From: Hyaloperonospora brassicae
Lineage: Eukaryota > Oomycota > Peronosporomycetes > Peronosporales > Peronosporaceae
Length of the DNA: 64,000 bases
Direction of reading: 5' to 3'
NCBI GenBank assembly: GCA_947650285.1
Contig: CANTFL010000861.1
Location: 62,001 to 126,000 of the forward strand
Position numbers and translations under genes: made by a program. A model generated the notes under the pieces. It ran no database searches, was not told the DNA's origin, and worked only from the letters and a program-made list of their open reading frames with translations. Every line of letters begins with the position of its first letter. Position 1 is the stretch's first letter. Positions 12,340 to 24,032 of this stretch are shown here, piece after piece.

Positions 12340-15111
12340 GAAGCCTCATAAGGATGAGCAGCGCTACAGCTTGCATCGAGAGCCTTTTTCATCAGTTTCG
12401 CGATCATCATTTTGGATCGAATATGCTGCGCCGTGAAGTTCCCGCGTCGAGCAAGGTCGCACAGATGCTTGTGTCGCACGTCGATGTGCTTGGCCTTTAT
12501 CGAGGAGAACTCGCCACTGATATGGCTGATGGCTGCCTAGTTGTCCACGTGCATCAGCATACCGACAACCGGCGCCATGCCCACCTTTCCGAGCATCTGG
12601 TGAAAGCCAATGAGCTCGCGCGCGACTTACGACGCCGCGGCGAACTCAACCTCCATCGTCAAGAGGCTCACACCGACCTGTTTCTTCGCGGTCCACGACG
12701 CCGTCATCCTATTGAGGATCACGACGCCTTCCGTTAGCGAATCCGGTACTTTTCGTCAGCTGAGAAGTTGGCGTCTCTGTAGGCTTCGAGCTGCAAAGCG
12801 TCGCGACTAGTTCGCCCCGGCTCTCTCTTGATCTTGAGCGTAAGGTGCCCTTGAGGTACCGTGCGACACGCTGAGAGATACTCCAGTAGAGCCAGTGTGG
12901 CGCACGCGTCTGCCTAGTCACTATGTGCACTGCAAACGCAATAGCCGGCCGCGAGCACCGCGCGACTCACATTAGGCTACCGACGAGCGACTGGAACACG
13001 TTGATCGTCGCATCATAGCATGTGATCGTCGTTTCTAGCAGTGAGTCCTCGTCGACTATCACCTCGTAACATTCGTCTCCAATCGGCGTCTTCGTCACGT
13101 TCGCATCGCTCATTATTTGAGCACGCAGGAGCTCCTTGATGGCATCATCCTGGTCGATGCGGTACGCGTCGTTGCTCCCGAGCTCTACTCGCATCCCTAG
13201 AAATTAATGGATGTGGCCATCATCCTTGATCTCCGGCAACTCCAGGCTCGCAAATAAGCTCTCGAAGGCCAAGAAGCTTGTTCCCATCGCCAGCAATTCG
13301 ACGACGTAGACGCCGACATCGACTAGCTCTTCGCCGTCGAGCTTGTATTACAGACACATGTCTGACACGCAGCGCACGTACCTTTCATCGCTGATCGTGA
13401 ATGAAGCAACTGGCTTTAGAGGAGCTTCGCTTTGTTAGTCCGCACACGCTCCTCCGCAGCGCTAAGACGACCTCGATGGATTTGTAGCGCCGATCTTGCG
13501 CAAAGTGCTCTTCGACACGGTCATACCGCGTGGCACCTGCTAGCAGACGTCGATGTGTGCCTCCTTATTGGCACGCACACATGCGTTCGGAATGTACCCG
13601 CGCTTGGCCGGCACCCCATCCATTTTGTTGCAAGAGCCAGCACGACGTTTGCCGTCGATATGTTCATGACAGCGGCAAAGGACAGCTTATAACCGACGTC
13701 GAGCACTTGCTCATTGCCGCATGCGACAAGCATTGCCTTTCTCGCTCGAGCTCTCCGTCGGCTCCCTTCTTGGTCTTTATAGACCCACTTTAAAGTAAAG
13801 TGCATTTGCGGCTGGGCTGCGATTCGTTACGCGCCACAAGTCGGTGCTCTCGAGCGCGGCGATATACTTTTGCATCGCCGTCTTTCACTCCGTGCGCTAT
13901 GAGCTACCAATGGCCTCTCCATAGCTGCGTGAATTGCGCTCGAATGCTGCACTGACCACCTCGTCTATCGTAGCTCGCTCCTCCTGAAACGCAGATAATT
14001 CCTTTAGCTTCGATGTGCCGCGCGTCCCGTGCGCTTGCTATTTATAGCTTCTTGCTCTTCTCGGGAGAGCCGCGACCATCTTGCGCTCATCCATCGTCGT
14101 CACGGATCGCCACCGCTGCCTCTGCTTCTGGCTATGCCTCTTCCACTTCGTCAGTTCGATCGCTGACCTCCATCGTGCGCTGTAGCTGCGCGTTCTGCGC
14201 ATCGGACAGCGTACAGCTGTTCTTTACGTGTGCGTGACGACCATTTTGTTCTCTCGCTGGTGAAGGACCTTGTAACCCTTCGTCTCATTTCTCATGCCCA
14301 CCATCATGCCTATCTGCGATCGCTGCTGCAGCGAGCTCTTGCGCAGGTCGCGGTAGACGTTACGCGACAATGATAAGACGACGATGCCACGCATATCCGA
14401 CGCCTTTCCTGTCATCACCTTGATAGTCGACGCTCTCTTCGCGTTCGATCGCTTTGGACTGTGGTTCAACGTGTGGACGGCGTACTGCACCGCGTCGCCC
14501 CAAAATTGCGACGGCAGCGCGCAAGCGATCATCATGCTGCGCGCAAGGTTTAGTACCGTCCAGTGAATCCTCTTCGCCGTGCCATTTGATGCCTGGTTGC
14601 GTGCTTCCGACACTTGGCGCGCTATATATGTGCGCTTGCAGAACAAGTCGACGCTGGCGTACTCTGCTCCGCAGTCTGTCCGTATCACGTGAACCATGAG
14701 GCCGAAGCGATTATCAAAGTGTACGATATACGCCTCAAACTTTTACGCCGCCGCGTCTATCGTGCGCTCGAGAAACACGCGGGAATATTTCGACTTACGA
14801 TCGATTAAGCTAAACAGATATCGGTTTCAGAAGCAATACTGCGGCGTCTTCGAGCCCTAAAAGTCGGAGCAGATGACGCCGCCGATCCTGTCGATTGACG
14901 AGTTGGCGCCGCTGTTTTGATGCGATGGTGCGTTGCGCGTCTGCTTACCTTCGAAGCATGACACACACACTATGCGCTTGTTGTTGGTCAGTCGGATGCC
15001 TGACGCCGGATCGCGCGCCATACGCTCGGTCTCATCGATCGCGAGGTGGCCGAGTCGCTGGCTCCAGTGCGGAGCGAAGATTGTGTATTCCGTCTGCATC
15101 AGCATCAGCAT
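12340..15111 (-). pseudogene. Copia element 1 pol: integrase, RT and RNase H remnants
   Basis: On the minus strand, in Copia order. The GAG-pre-integrase zinc region is at 14857-15111 (HWSQRLGHL then CVSCFEGKQTR). The integrase core is at 14224-14697 (RTDCGAEYAS with catalytic Asp, NGTAKRIHWT where the Glu region is altered, FWGDAVQYAVHTLN). RT pieces are at 13521-13805 (WVYKDQEG, GYKLSFAAV) and 12967-13194 (FQSLVGSLM). RNase H is at about 12350-12700 (AKHIDVRHKHL), preceded by an in-frame stop where DNQ-A is expected. Many breaks; inactive. Confidence 0.7.
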
Positions 15112-15459
15112 CCATTACCTGCTCTTTGAGCGCAGCCAGTATCGCATGTCTAGCTATATGCCTCCCACGTGTCGCTGTCGTCTGAACGTACAACACGTTG
15201 CTGTCAATAGCGACGTCGTATGCGACTATACCGTCGCTGCTCTGCACAAGCGCGCGTTTGTTGCCGTCGTACACGAAAGCAAAACCTAATTCCTCCGAAC
15301 GAGACGATGTTTTTGGCCAGACTCAGCGCAAGATAGACTTCGATTAACGTCACAGTCTTCTTCCACCGCGCTAGAAGAACTCGGCGCGCACATATCCGAC
15401 ACGCGTCAGTCAAAGCGACTCACCATCTACCATAACGATCTCGTGACGTAAGTCGTTGA

Positions 15460-16375
15460 ATGATCAGATGTGACTCGTCGTTCACGAGTTGTCTGTTCGC
15501 GCCGCTGTCGAGGATCGGGTCGCATCAAACTATGCCAATCGCATCGTTTGCAACCAGCACAAATCAGACCACGTAGTTCGCAGCTCGCGATTTGTCACTC
15601 GCGAGGCTCGTACAAGCTGCTTTGTCCCGGAGTTCTTCTTCTTCATCTTGCTTTTGAAATCTTTTGTGCGAACCTCTGAGGATTTCTCCGTGAGCTCAAG
15701 CACCATGTCACCGCAGCCACTCGTGTTGTTAGTCTCGTCGTTAAACACGACTCTTTCCTTGCAGTCGGACAATAGGTGTCCCATCCTGTCGCATTGGAAA
15801 CATGAACGCGTGCCTTGGCGCTTCGTAATTACATTCGCCGCAACAAGATCGCGACCGATCGATCCGCTTCCGAGCTCAATCGACTGCGCATCATGCGCCA
15901 ACTCCTCAGCGTTGCACAGGTAGTCGGACCACGTCGGGTCGTACTTCGCCCGCATGACATTCATCAGCTCCGGCGACACGTAAAGCACGATGTTGTCGAG
16001 CACAAGCGAGTCGGCGCCACCGCGCGCGTCTCTTACGGCCACTACATAAATATAGTGGTCGGCCCAGGTGCGTCGCGCTTCTTTCTTTATCATGAACAGC
16101 TTCATGACCTGGCTCGCCGTGATCGTTGTCTTGAACGTCAGGTTCAGCTATTCCATGACGTGCACGAGTCTCGGCTGCTGCAACTACCAAGTATCGACAT
16201 GGTTGTGATAGTAGCGCTCTACAGTAACGGTCAAGAAATGGCCGAGGAGGTCGACCGTCACGTCCTCCGTCCACGAGAAACCGCTCGACGACTCAGCGAG
16301 ACTCACAGCGCGCGTGAAGGTGCGTCACCAGTCAAAGAAACCGCTGTCGAGCCTTTTGTAGATGTTACATTGAGG
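15460..16375 (-). pseudogene. Copia element 1 gag and protease remnant
   Basis: The gag body reads from about 16350 down to 15530. A conserved-looking helical segment is interrupted by stops near 16320 and 16150. A CCHC zinc knuckle (CFQCDRMGHLLSDC) lies near 15770-15815. The protease site LDSGANRQL follows at about 15500-15527. The gag N-terminus is cut by the Copia 2 insertion at 16375/20916. Confidence 0.65.
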
Positions 16376-16575
16376 TGTTGTAAAATTCAGATGCCGAAGA
16401 GAGTATATTCAAGTTTTTGAAAACTGCTCTTTGTTATCCTCCTTTCCTTCGTTGTCCTTCTATAATCGTCTGCTTACAAATCATGACAAATCAGCCAATC
16501 AGGTGACCGTATCTGAGGTTTAGGTTAATCGTTCACACGGTCCCGAACCGTGCAGGAGCAGGGCACATGTCAACA
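16376..16575 (-). repeat. 3' LTR of Copia element 2
   Basis: Plus-strand termini are TGTTG and CAACA. The blocks ATCGTCTGCTTACAAA, GGTGACCGTATCT and CGGTCCCGAACCGTGCAGGA are shared with the copy at 20723-20915. Confidence 0.75.
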
Positions 16576-16579
16576 CTCC

Positions 16580-17900
16580 CACTCACCGCTACGGCACGGT
16601 GACCTTATTCTTGATGCCGTTCCCGTCACGCATGAACTTAAGCGTCTTGGTCCCGAATACTTGGCTAAGATGTCAGCTATTTGATCCTTGGTGTCAATGT
16701 AATTGGTCGTGATCGTTCCGCGCTCCACAATCTCACGAATAAAGTGATGACGAATGTCCACGTGCTTTGTTTGGGCATTATATCCAGCGTTCAATGCCAG
16801 AGCGATGGCGCCCTGGTTGTCTTTCCATACTGTCGTAGCGCTCCGCTGAAGCACCCCCATGTCTATTCGCATTGCACGCGTCCACAGCACATCTTGAACG
16901 CACAGGCTTAAAGCGATGTCCTCAGCTTCCGCAGATCTAAGCGCTACCGTTCTCTAAAACTTTGACTTGAACACTACCGGCGCGTTTCCAATCATCGCCA
17001 TGACACCAGAGATGAAACGCCTGTCGTCAACGTTCGTACCGTAATCTGCGTCCGAGTACGCTTTGAGCGTAACTTATCCATTTAACCTTGGTGGATTATT
17101 CCGTGCTGACGTGTTGATTACAGGTAGCGTAGTACACGCACTGCATCGTTCCAGTGGTGCTTTCCGAAGTTCTCCAAGAAACGCGAGAGCTGAGTTGCCA
17201 CGAGCGCTATGTCCGGACAATTATATGTCTTGATGTACAGTAGGCACCCGATCAAAGAACGATATGGTTTGAATCGCATTGCGTTCCGCTCTGAATTCGA
17301 TCCTGGTGACAGCGACTTCGACAACTTAAGACCAGCTGCACATGGGTTGTCGACAAGCTTAGCGTTCTCCTGTCCGTAGAGTATCAGCACGTCGTCGATG
17401 TACCGTGTCTGCTTGATCATGAGTGTCCCAGCCTTCGTATTATAGTCAATCTCTATCCCTAAGGTAAACTTTGCCGGTCCGAGCTCCTTTATTGTGAATG
17501 CACTATTCATTGCGTCCTTCACGTCCTTATTCTCTTCGCTTGTCTTAGCTGCAATTATCATGTCGCCTACACACAGGCACACATACACGAAACCGTTCCG
17601 GGTACGCTTCACATAGACGCAATCATCCGCACCACAGCCCTTGAAACTATTCTGCAAGAAAACTCAAGGAATTGTCTTGTTCCAAGCACTTGCTGCCTGC
17701 TTTAGCCATATACAGCCTTCTTCAATTTGCACAGCATACCCTTTGCGTTCTTCACACCGAATGGAATTTCCATGTGGACAAGTTTTACCAAATTACTGTT
17801 CAGGAACGCTGTATCCGCGTCCAGGTGCTCCATCAAATACTTGTATGCCGTGCACACAGCTAGCACAACGCGAATCGAGTTTATGTGTTTGCCATCGGTG
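16580..17900 (-). pseudogene. Copia element 2 RT and RNase H
   Basis: RT (17118-17657) reads CGADDCVYVKR, then YVCLCVGDMIIAAK where Copia RTs have a catalytic YVDDM, so the first Asp of the pair is Gly. It continues with FTIKELGPAKFTLGIEI and PYRSLIGCLLYI. RNase H (16570-16890) keeps WKDNQGAIALALN, TKHVDIRHHFIRE and the C-terminal KDQIADILAK. The two parts are not in one open frame. Confidence 0.75.
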
Positions 17901-18038
17901 AGTACGTTTTATTATGGTCTATTCCGAACTTCTGCTTAATCTCTGAGATTCCAGCAGAGCCTTGTAGCAGACCACTCGACCGTTCTCGTCACGCTTTTGG
18001 CAAACACCCAACGGCACCCGATTGTACGAGAAATCGTT

Positions 18039-19655
18039 TCATGTGGAAAGAGAGTCCACGTATGGTTCCATCATGCGAGAGGAGTTCCGCGTCCATATCT
18101 TACGCCATTCAGCTGCTCCGTCACTAACGACAGCTTCTGCATACGTGTTAGGTGTGTCTGGAACACCGTCGATACTTGCAGCATATGCCAAAACAGCCTC
18201 CGCAAGCAATCCTGTTTTGTCAATCCTTGCACGCTTCGGCGAATGAGGTCCGTCACTCCATTCAGACAGCCGTTCGTCATCAGCGTCCACACCGTCATCA
18301 AGCAGAAGCACTGGCTCTCCAGAAGACCTCGAGCGTGCCGCCTCGGGGTCGAATATTACGCGAACCTCATTGTACGTTGGTGGCGGCGGATGAAACACAG
18401 CCAGTTCCAGCCCAGTGTAAGCCGATTCAGATGGAGGCATTTGGGGTTGAGGAGACTTTTCCTCAGGTCCCACGTAGTCCATCTCCACATCCGAAACAGA
18501 TTCCTCGGCAGGTTACATGGATGTAATCACAATCGGCTGACGTTCCTCAGGTATGGGAACGGTTCTGTCATCATGCTCCGTGGTTATTTTAGTGACCGTT
18601 TCAAGCTGCGATGACTGCACGTCATATATATCGCCTACCTCACGCTCCTCCAGATTGACAGACCGTGACGTCTCGACCTTAGCATTATCTAAATAACATA
18701 ACGGTACCACTTTACGTTCTTGGCATAACCGAGAAGCATACAGCGAAATTTTTTCGAGTCGAGCTTCGTTCTCTTCGCACCGTCAATGTGATTTTAATCC
18801 TGCGATCCGAACACGCGAAAGTGTTTCATGTGGGGCTTTGCCTTAAAAATTAATTTGTACGGTGTCGAGTCCGTGTGTGCAGTCTTGCTGGAACGGTTGT
18901 TAAGGTACGCTGTTGTACCAACAGCTTCAGCCCACCATTCTGTCGACACACCCTTGTAGTGTAGCATGCTTCGTGCCTTCTCCATTATGGTACGATTCAT
19001 ATGTTCCGCCACTCCATTCTGCTTAGGGCTATACGGAACGGTTCGTTGGGACATGATACCGTTCCGGCGGCAGATCTCATCTACCGTCTTGTTCACGAAC
19101 TCAGTTTCATTGTCTGATCGCAAACACTTCAAACGTAGCCCCCATTGGTTTTCGTAGAACGCTTAAAACTCCTTAATTTTGCCGGCCACCTCACTCTTCT
19201 TCTTCAGGAAGTAAGCTACTACATACCGTAAGTAGTCGTCCACGAGTGTCAGCACATACTATACACCACCCTTTGAGAGTGTATTCATCGGGCCCATAGT
19301 ATTTGTGTGTACAAGTTCTAACACATGCGATGTCTTCGTCACAGATCGTGACGGGAACGACGTAACGGTCTGCTTGCCTTTCATGCAGCCGCCACACAGC
19401 TTCGCGATACCTTGCTTCACCGCAGGAATGCCGTTCGTGGAACGCTGGGTCTTGACTAGTGCATCCTTGCTTGATTGTCCCATGCGAGCGTGACATAGCT
19501 CTCACTTGCTGTCGGCTCTTGAGTACTCCACAAATCGTGCTTCCTTTTACTGACAGTCGAGCAGGAACGCCTTACACACCTTGTTCCCCATAGCAATTGC
19601 GCTGCTTGCACCCGGATGATGCACGTGAAATGTTGGAAGTCAACCCTCAAGCTAC
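18039..19655 (-). pseudogene. Copia element 2 integrase and acidic linker
   Basis: The integrase C-terminal half (18794-19132) reads LRSDNETEFVNK, NGIMSQRTVPYSPKQNG and VAEHMNRTIMEKARSML, with the DDE glutamate region preserved. The N-terminal half (19191-19505) is in overlapping frames and contains VHTNTMGPM and a C-x2-C-like piece. The acidic linker to RT is at 18039-18710. Frame breaks make it non-functional. Confidence 0.7.
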
Positions 19656-19657
19656 GT

Positions 19658-20432
19658 TCAGCTAGTCTCCCAACCGATAGGAGGCGTCTGTCGATCCTGG
19701 GATGTACATAACGTCCTCTCCTTGACGCGTCTATCGTCGAGACCGGTCAACTTGATCGTTACTTTTTCATGAACGCGTAACTTCTTGCCATCTGCAATAG
19801 TCACCTCGACGCCAGCGTTTAAGGACTCGTAGTCGAATAGGTCAGAACGAGGCGGGGTCATGTGCGATGTAGCACCACTGTCGATCAATCTGCCTTTCCA
19901 GCGTTCCTCGTCGACGACAAACACAGCATCATTCCCGCTGCCGCCTCTCTGACTCGGACAGTCCCGCTTTATGTTACCGACTTGGTCACATCCAAAGCAC
20001 TTGTCCTAAAATACGCCCTCTGTGTGATACTTTTTTATTTCGACTGTGTCCTCGGTCGCCTTTGAACCTTCCAGTATACTCGGCACGGAACGCTTTCTCC
20101 ATGCTGGTGTCCTTCTTTTTAATCCGCTCGTACTCATTGAGAAGCTTCTCCTTCACCTCAATCAGTAACGCGTCCTTCGCGTTCTCCACAATAGATGCTT
20201 CCATTTCGTATTCAAAAGGAATGCTGTTCAACAGCACAAATAGCTGTCGTGCCTCGTCGACGGGTTCCTTTAGTGTCTGCAACTTGACGACAAGCTCGTC
20301 GAAAGCATTCAGATTCTTGGCCATCGCCGTTCCGCTCTCCATCTCGAAGTCATGCAGACGCCGTGTCATGGTAAATCGGTTTTGGAGCGTGGAACGATTG
20401 CAGAAGTCCCGTAGCGTCCCCCTGGTGTGCAT
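19658..20432 (-). pseudogene. Copia element 2 gag and protease
   Basis: Gag (19986-20432) contains the UBN2-type segment NAFDELVVKLQTL, LFVLLNSIPFEYE and LLNEYERIKKKD. A zinc knuckle at about 19965-20010 reads C-x2-C-x4-N-x4-C, so the usual His is Asn. The protease (19658-19924) has RLIDSGATSHMTP with the catalytic Asp near 19882. A frame change lies between gag and protease. Confidence 0.75.
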
Positions 20433-20722
20433 GGCACGTTAAGCAGATCGAACCTTTATCTGATTCTGTATTTCCACCCCTTCAGCGATGATCGCGAGTG
20501 CCTTCGCGTCATTAACGAGCCACGCCTCCGTGATCTCGTTCTCGGGCTTTACAACCTCAACGTACGCCAATATTTTCCCGTTTCGGGCCAAGGTCATGCG
20601 CATGTTGTACTCCCAGTGATAGTAGCTACACTCCCCAGGAGGACTTCGGCGCGTTTGGAGGTCATGTCTTAAACGTTACGGTCGTTATAGTTGCGGCTGT
20701 TAGCCTGCTGGAATGGGGTTAT

Positions 20723-20915
20723 TGTTGCAGGCACATGCAGAAATGAGTAATTTGAGATACCTGAAACTGCTTTATGTTATCCCCCTTTATTCGATGTCCT
20801 TCTCTGATCGTCTGCTTACAAAACATAACATTTCAGCCAATGAGGTGACCGTATCTAAGGTTCAAGTAACCGTTAACACGGTCCCGAACCGTGCAGGAGC
20901 GGGCACACGCCAACA
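20723..20915 (-). repeat. 5' LTR of Copia element 2
   Basis: 193 bp with termini TGTTG and CAACA on the plus strand, matching 16376-16575. Confidence 0.7.
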
Positions 20916-21711
20916 GTAGAGTTAGCCCCATCAGACTTGCAAATGTTGAGCTTCAGCTGACTCTGTTCGCTAGCAATCGTGCTAGTGTCGGAGAGGAAGT
21001 CTGATGTACTGAAATCAAATGATTATGTCATTATCTCTTGCCCTAGTTATTTTGCCTTACCTCTCTACCGCTCGTGTTCACCCAAGCGGTTTCCTGCAGC
21101 CGAAGCTGACCGATGCTAAACACGACAGGCCTTAAGTCGCTAGCTGTTTTTTCAACCGCCCCAGCACGCCTATTCATGCATGTACCTACCTAACATAAAC
21201 CGAGTAACCGACTCAGAAATAATGCAATTTCCAACAGACTCACAGTCGGCATTTCATAGTTGCCGATCGCTTCTGCCATGTGTGTCGTAGGTGGCGGCGC
21301 GAGCGAGGCGGACATCAATTCGCCGTCATATGGCTTGCGCGCGCGAGGTGTCGCTGGTTTTTCGTTCAGCGGCCCAAGCGCATTGATGGTCATGGGGCGT
21401 CCACGCATGTTTGCTCCAAGCTTGGACGGAAACATGCCGCTCTCGACAGCTCCAAGCATCCTCTTTTCTTTCGTCTCGGACGCGCTGCGAAGACTCAAGC
21501 TTCGACAAGCGATTAGTCACTGCGGCGAAGGTCGCGAGAATCTTGTCACCGGTGGTCTAGCCCCTTTCGCGAGCTGGCGGTTCTTAGACGACTGCCAGTT
21601 GATTTTCGACGAGGAAATACGCGCTGGCGAGCCACGCCCTGGTGCAGCTTGCGCGACACCTCCTGGTGTCTCGGCGGTCGCTCAGATGCTCTAGCCATTA
21701 AGCTTCTATCC
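20916..21711 (-). pseudogene. Copia element 1, 5' leader and gag N-terminal side
   Basis: This segment sits between the Copia 2 insertion and the 5' LTR of Copia 1, so it must hold the leader and start of Copia 1 gag. A 102-codon minus-strand frame (21190-21498) is open and rich in Pro, Arg and Ser (TPRARKPYDGELMSASLAPP). No known motif was recognised in it. Confidence 0.45.
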
Positions 21712-21896
21712 TGTAGGCAAACATGCGTGTTGCAGTAGAAAAACGGTAAGATTCTGTATTTATACTTTTTGTCGTCTCTTCTACCGCTTATTTTCGTAAA
21801 GCTATCATCACCACTCATCTTGCCAAGCAGCTTTCTCCACCTCTTCCCATCCAACGGATCACGCCAATTGAGACATCGCGCCAAACCTCCGACCCA
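21712..21896 (-). repeat. 5' LTR of Copia element 1 (185 bp)
   Basis: Pairs with 11958-12142. It starts TGTAGGCAAACATGCG on the plus strand, and the similarity ends at CCTCCGACCCA. Confidence 0.75.
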
Positions 21897-22477
21897 CCTA
21901 ATCGCTGATCCCTATCTTTGATAAAGTAGTTTCAGTTTTTATGTTCCTGAGCTACAAATGCGTCTTTTTGTCGTCGCCCAGCGCGTGTAGTACGAAGTTG
22001 GGAGTATGAATACTAAGCTGTTTTTTGTGCTGACAACAACTTCAATTGCCCTGCTTTCAAGGCCTTGCTTGAAGTTCTTTACAAGGTATGCCATATGATG
22101 TTAAAGTCACGTCAGTTGTTAATCTAATAGTATGCGCCACGGCGAAGATCTGGAAACAAGGCAATCCATTTAACTAAAGGTTAAACATGAACCTTTAAGG
22201 CTTCATTCTCGACACGCCGATATGTTGCATAGCCTTACTTCAAGGCGGGCCATACTCCAGGAGCACATCGCGACACTTCATAATTGCTTGCAGCATTTTG
22301 CTCGATCTTCCAAAGCGCTTGCTCACGACTAGTCACTGTGAGGTTTGGTGCTGTTCATTTCTTGTTCTGATCTCGATAAATCCTACTTTGTCCATAGCCG
22401 CCTTCGTCAAAAAATTATATTGCCTCCAGAGGTGTTGCATCACGAAAACCATTGACGAGGGTCGTTTTGTTGTCACT
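21897..22477. other. No gene seen
   Basis: Low-information sequence between Copia element 1 and the MULE relic. It may hold the end of the MULE element. Terminal inverted repeats were not found by eye. Confidence 0.4.
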
Positions 22478-23735
22478 TTAACAAATTGGTTGTGCGCCAT
22501 CCGAAAGAGAACATGGTGTCATCGGTGGCTTGTTATTATCGTAAGGAAGGTTAAATGTGAACCTGTTAGTGATGTCATTAAATTCCACTCGAAATAGTGC
22601 TTGCCACACGATCACCATCATCCATCGGCATTTGGCAAAGACTGTCCAGTAAATTATATTGATCTCCTTGAGATACGTGGCCACACTGTCTCCGTAATTC
22701 GATCGAATTGCTGTGAGGGCCTCATTGTGGTCAACATCTGTCTCTGTGGGTCGAAGTTTTTACACTGCATTCTCAAATTCGCGCCCAGAGCAGCCGAAGT
22801 TAAGCTTGACATAACGTAATATGCGTATCGTGCATAAACAAATTGAGCACTGATATCCGCCCTTATACACTCTAGTTTCACGGCTTCTCTAAATTTTCTA
22901 CGATCACACATGACAGCGACATTCATGAAATAAATCTTAGCATTGATACATTGAATGAAAAACGGGCAAAGTTGTCCTTGTTTTCCTTGTGAACAAATGG
23001 TGATGCAAGCTTGACGTATTGTCCATTTCCATTTCGTCCAATAAGAAAAAGTATCGCATCATTATACTTTCCGTGACGAGACTGGGTGCCATCAAAGCCA
23101 ACCATCGGGGTATTGAAAGAATGACTGTCGACGGTACTTCTCCAATCGCCACAAAAAATCGATTATTATGATCGACGAGAAGTGCCACATGGCTGTCTGG
23201 ATTGACGCGCATCAACTCCATTAAGTGTGGTGCAAGGAGTAGTTAAGATGATTCCATTCTCATTCCATGTCTTAAACCATTGCACCCTTGGCCCTATAAA
23301 TCTTGCTTCAATGCTGCTGTACATTAGTGCCATCACGAGCCTGTACAAGCGCCACAATTGACTTACGCTTCATCCCTTTTCGCCTCCAACCGCGGCATCG
23401 GAACCTGGCAGCGGTTGAGTTTCCCGAGCTGATGGTTTGGCAATAGCCATGCACACATCGGAATGATTATCAAATAACGTAGTAATGTAAAACCCAAGCG
23501 TTTCACCTGCCTATTCTCGCTTCATCACACGTACCTCTCACGGGCACCCATCTTGTGGGCATTTACATGCCTTTATTATGCCATTACTCTTCTTCACCTT
23601 GCACTGTCAATTTTGATTGAAAAGTGATTTTTCATATACGCGGTTGCATCAACGCCGGATCGGAAGCTTATTTCATACGTCATGTCAGTGGTACCGTAAA
23701 TAGCGCGCTTTTCGATCGCCCAAGTTTCTAGAGAC
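22478..23735 (-). pseudogene. MULE (Mutator-like) transposase relic
   Basis: Read from 23735 downward on the minus strand in shifting frames. Near 23570-23610 is a FLYWCH-like zinc-binding block reading CKCPQDGCP then EVRVMKR. A helix block NPDSHVALLVD (about 23170-23200) follows. The DDE region reads MVGFDGTQSRHGKYNDAIL and LIGRNGNGQYVKLA (22923-23105), then MNVAVMCDRRKFREAVKLE (22654-22926), which looks like the second catalytic Asp block. At least four frame breaks or stops occur. A decayed DNA transposon. Confidence 0.65.
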
Positions 23736-23960
23736 ATCTTGATGTTACGTCACGCAAAAGGGATCATACAAACTACATAAAAATACAACAATTTGATGAA
23801 TTTAGACAGCCAAATTTATAATTATATAGACTTTTTCGACTAGTACTGGTTTCTAAACAATTTAAGATCATTAAGTGCATTCACTTTCTTAGAATATGTC
23901 GGTCATTTATGGTCCTCGCACTGCAATACATACACACGGACATGGTACGCATTTGTTTAA

Positions 23961-24032
23961 CAACACGATCGTCATCAAAAGTAAGCACTGACCTGTTGCT
24001 GCCACTGGTCGCGATTAGTACTGTGTCTTAAC
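23961..24032 (-). repeat. Dispersed repeat copy 2
   Basis: Inverted copy of 11340-11413. Here the similarity ends at TGTCTTAAC followed by GGGGTTCCC, while copy 1 is followed at the same place by the LTR of element B. Confidence 0.6.

Larger units (their letters stand above)
16376..20915 (-). mobile_element. Ty1/Copia element 2, nested in Copia element 1
   Basis: A 4.5-kb minus-strand Copia element with LTRs 16376-16575 (3') and 20723-20915 (5'). It holds gag, zinc knuckle, protease, integrase, RT and RNase H in that order. A purine tract (GTGAGTGGGAG on the minus strand) precedes the 3' LTR. The domains are spread over several frames. The LTRs differ at many positions and in length (200 versus 193 bp). 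Flanks TGAGG and GTAGA do not match, so no target duplication is visible. Confidence 0.8.
11958..21896 (-). mobile_element. Ty1/Copia element 1 (old, carrying a nested Copia element)
   Basis: Two 185-bp LTRs (11958-12142 and 21712-21896) bracket a minus-strand Copia element in the Ty1 order gag, protease, integrase, RT, RNase H. The interval 16376-20915 is a second complete Copia element, so the real internal length is about 5 kb. Gag matter resumes on both sides of the insertion. All domains carry stops and frameshifts. Confidence 0.75.

Noticed and set aside
12354..12737. Plus-strand 127-codon frame
   Set aside because: It lies opposite the RNase H of Copia element 1, whose motifs are readable on the minus strand.
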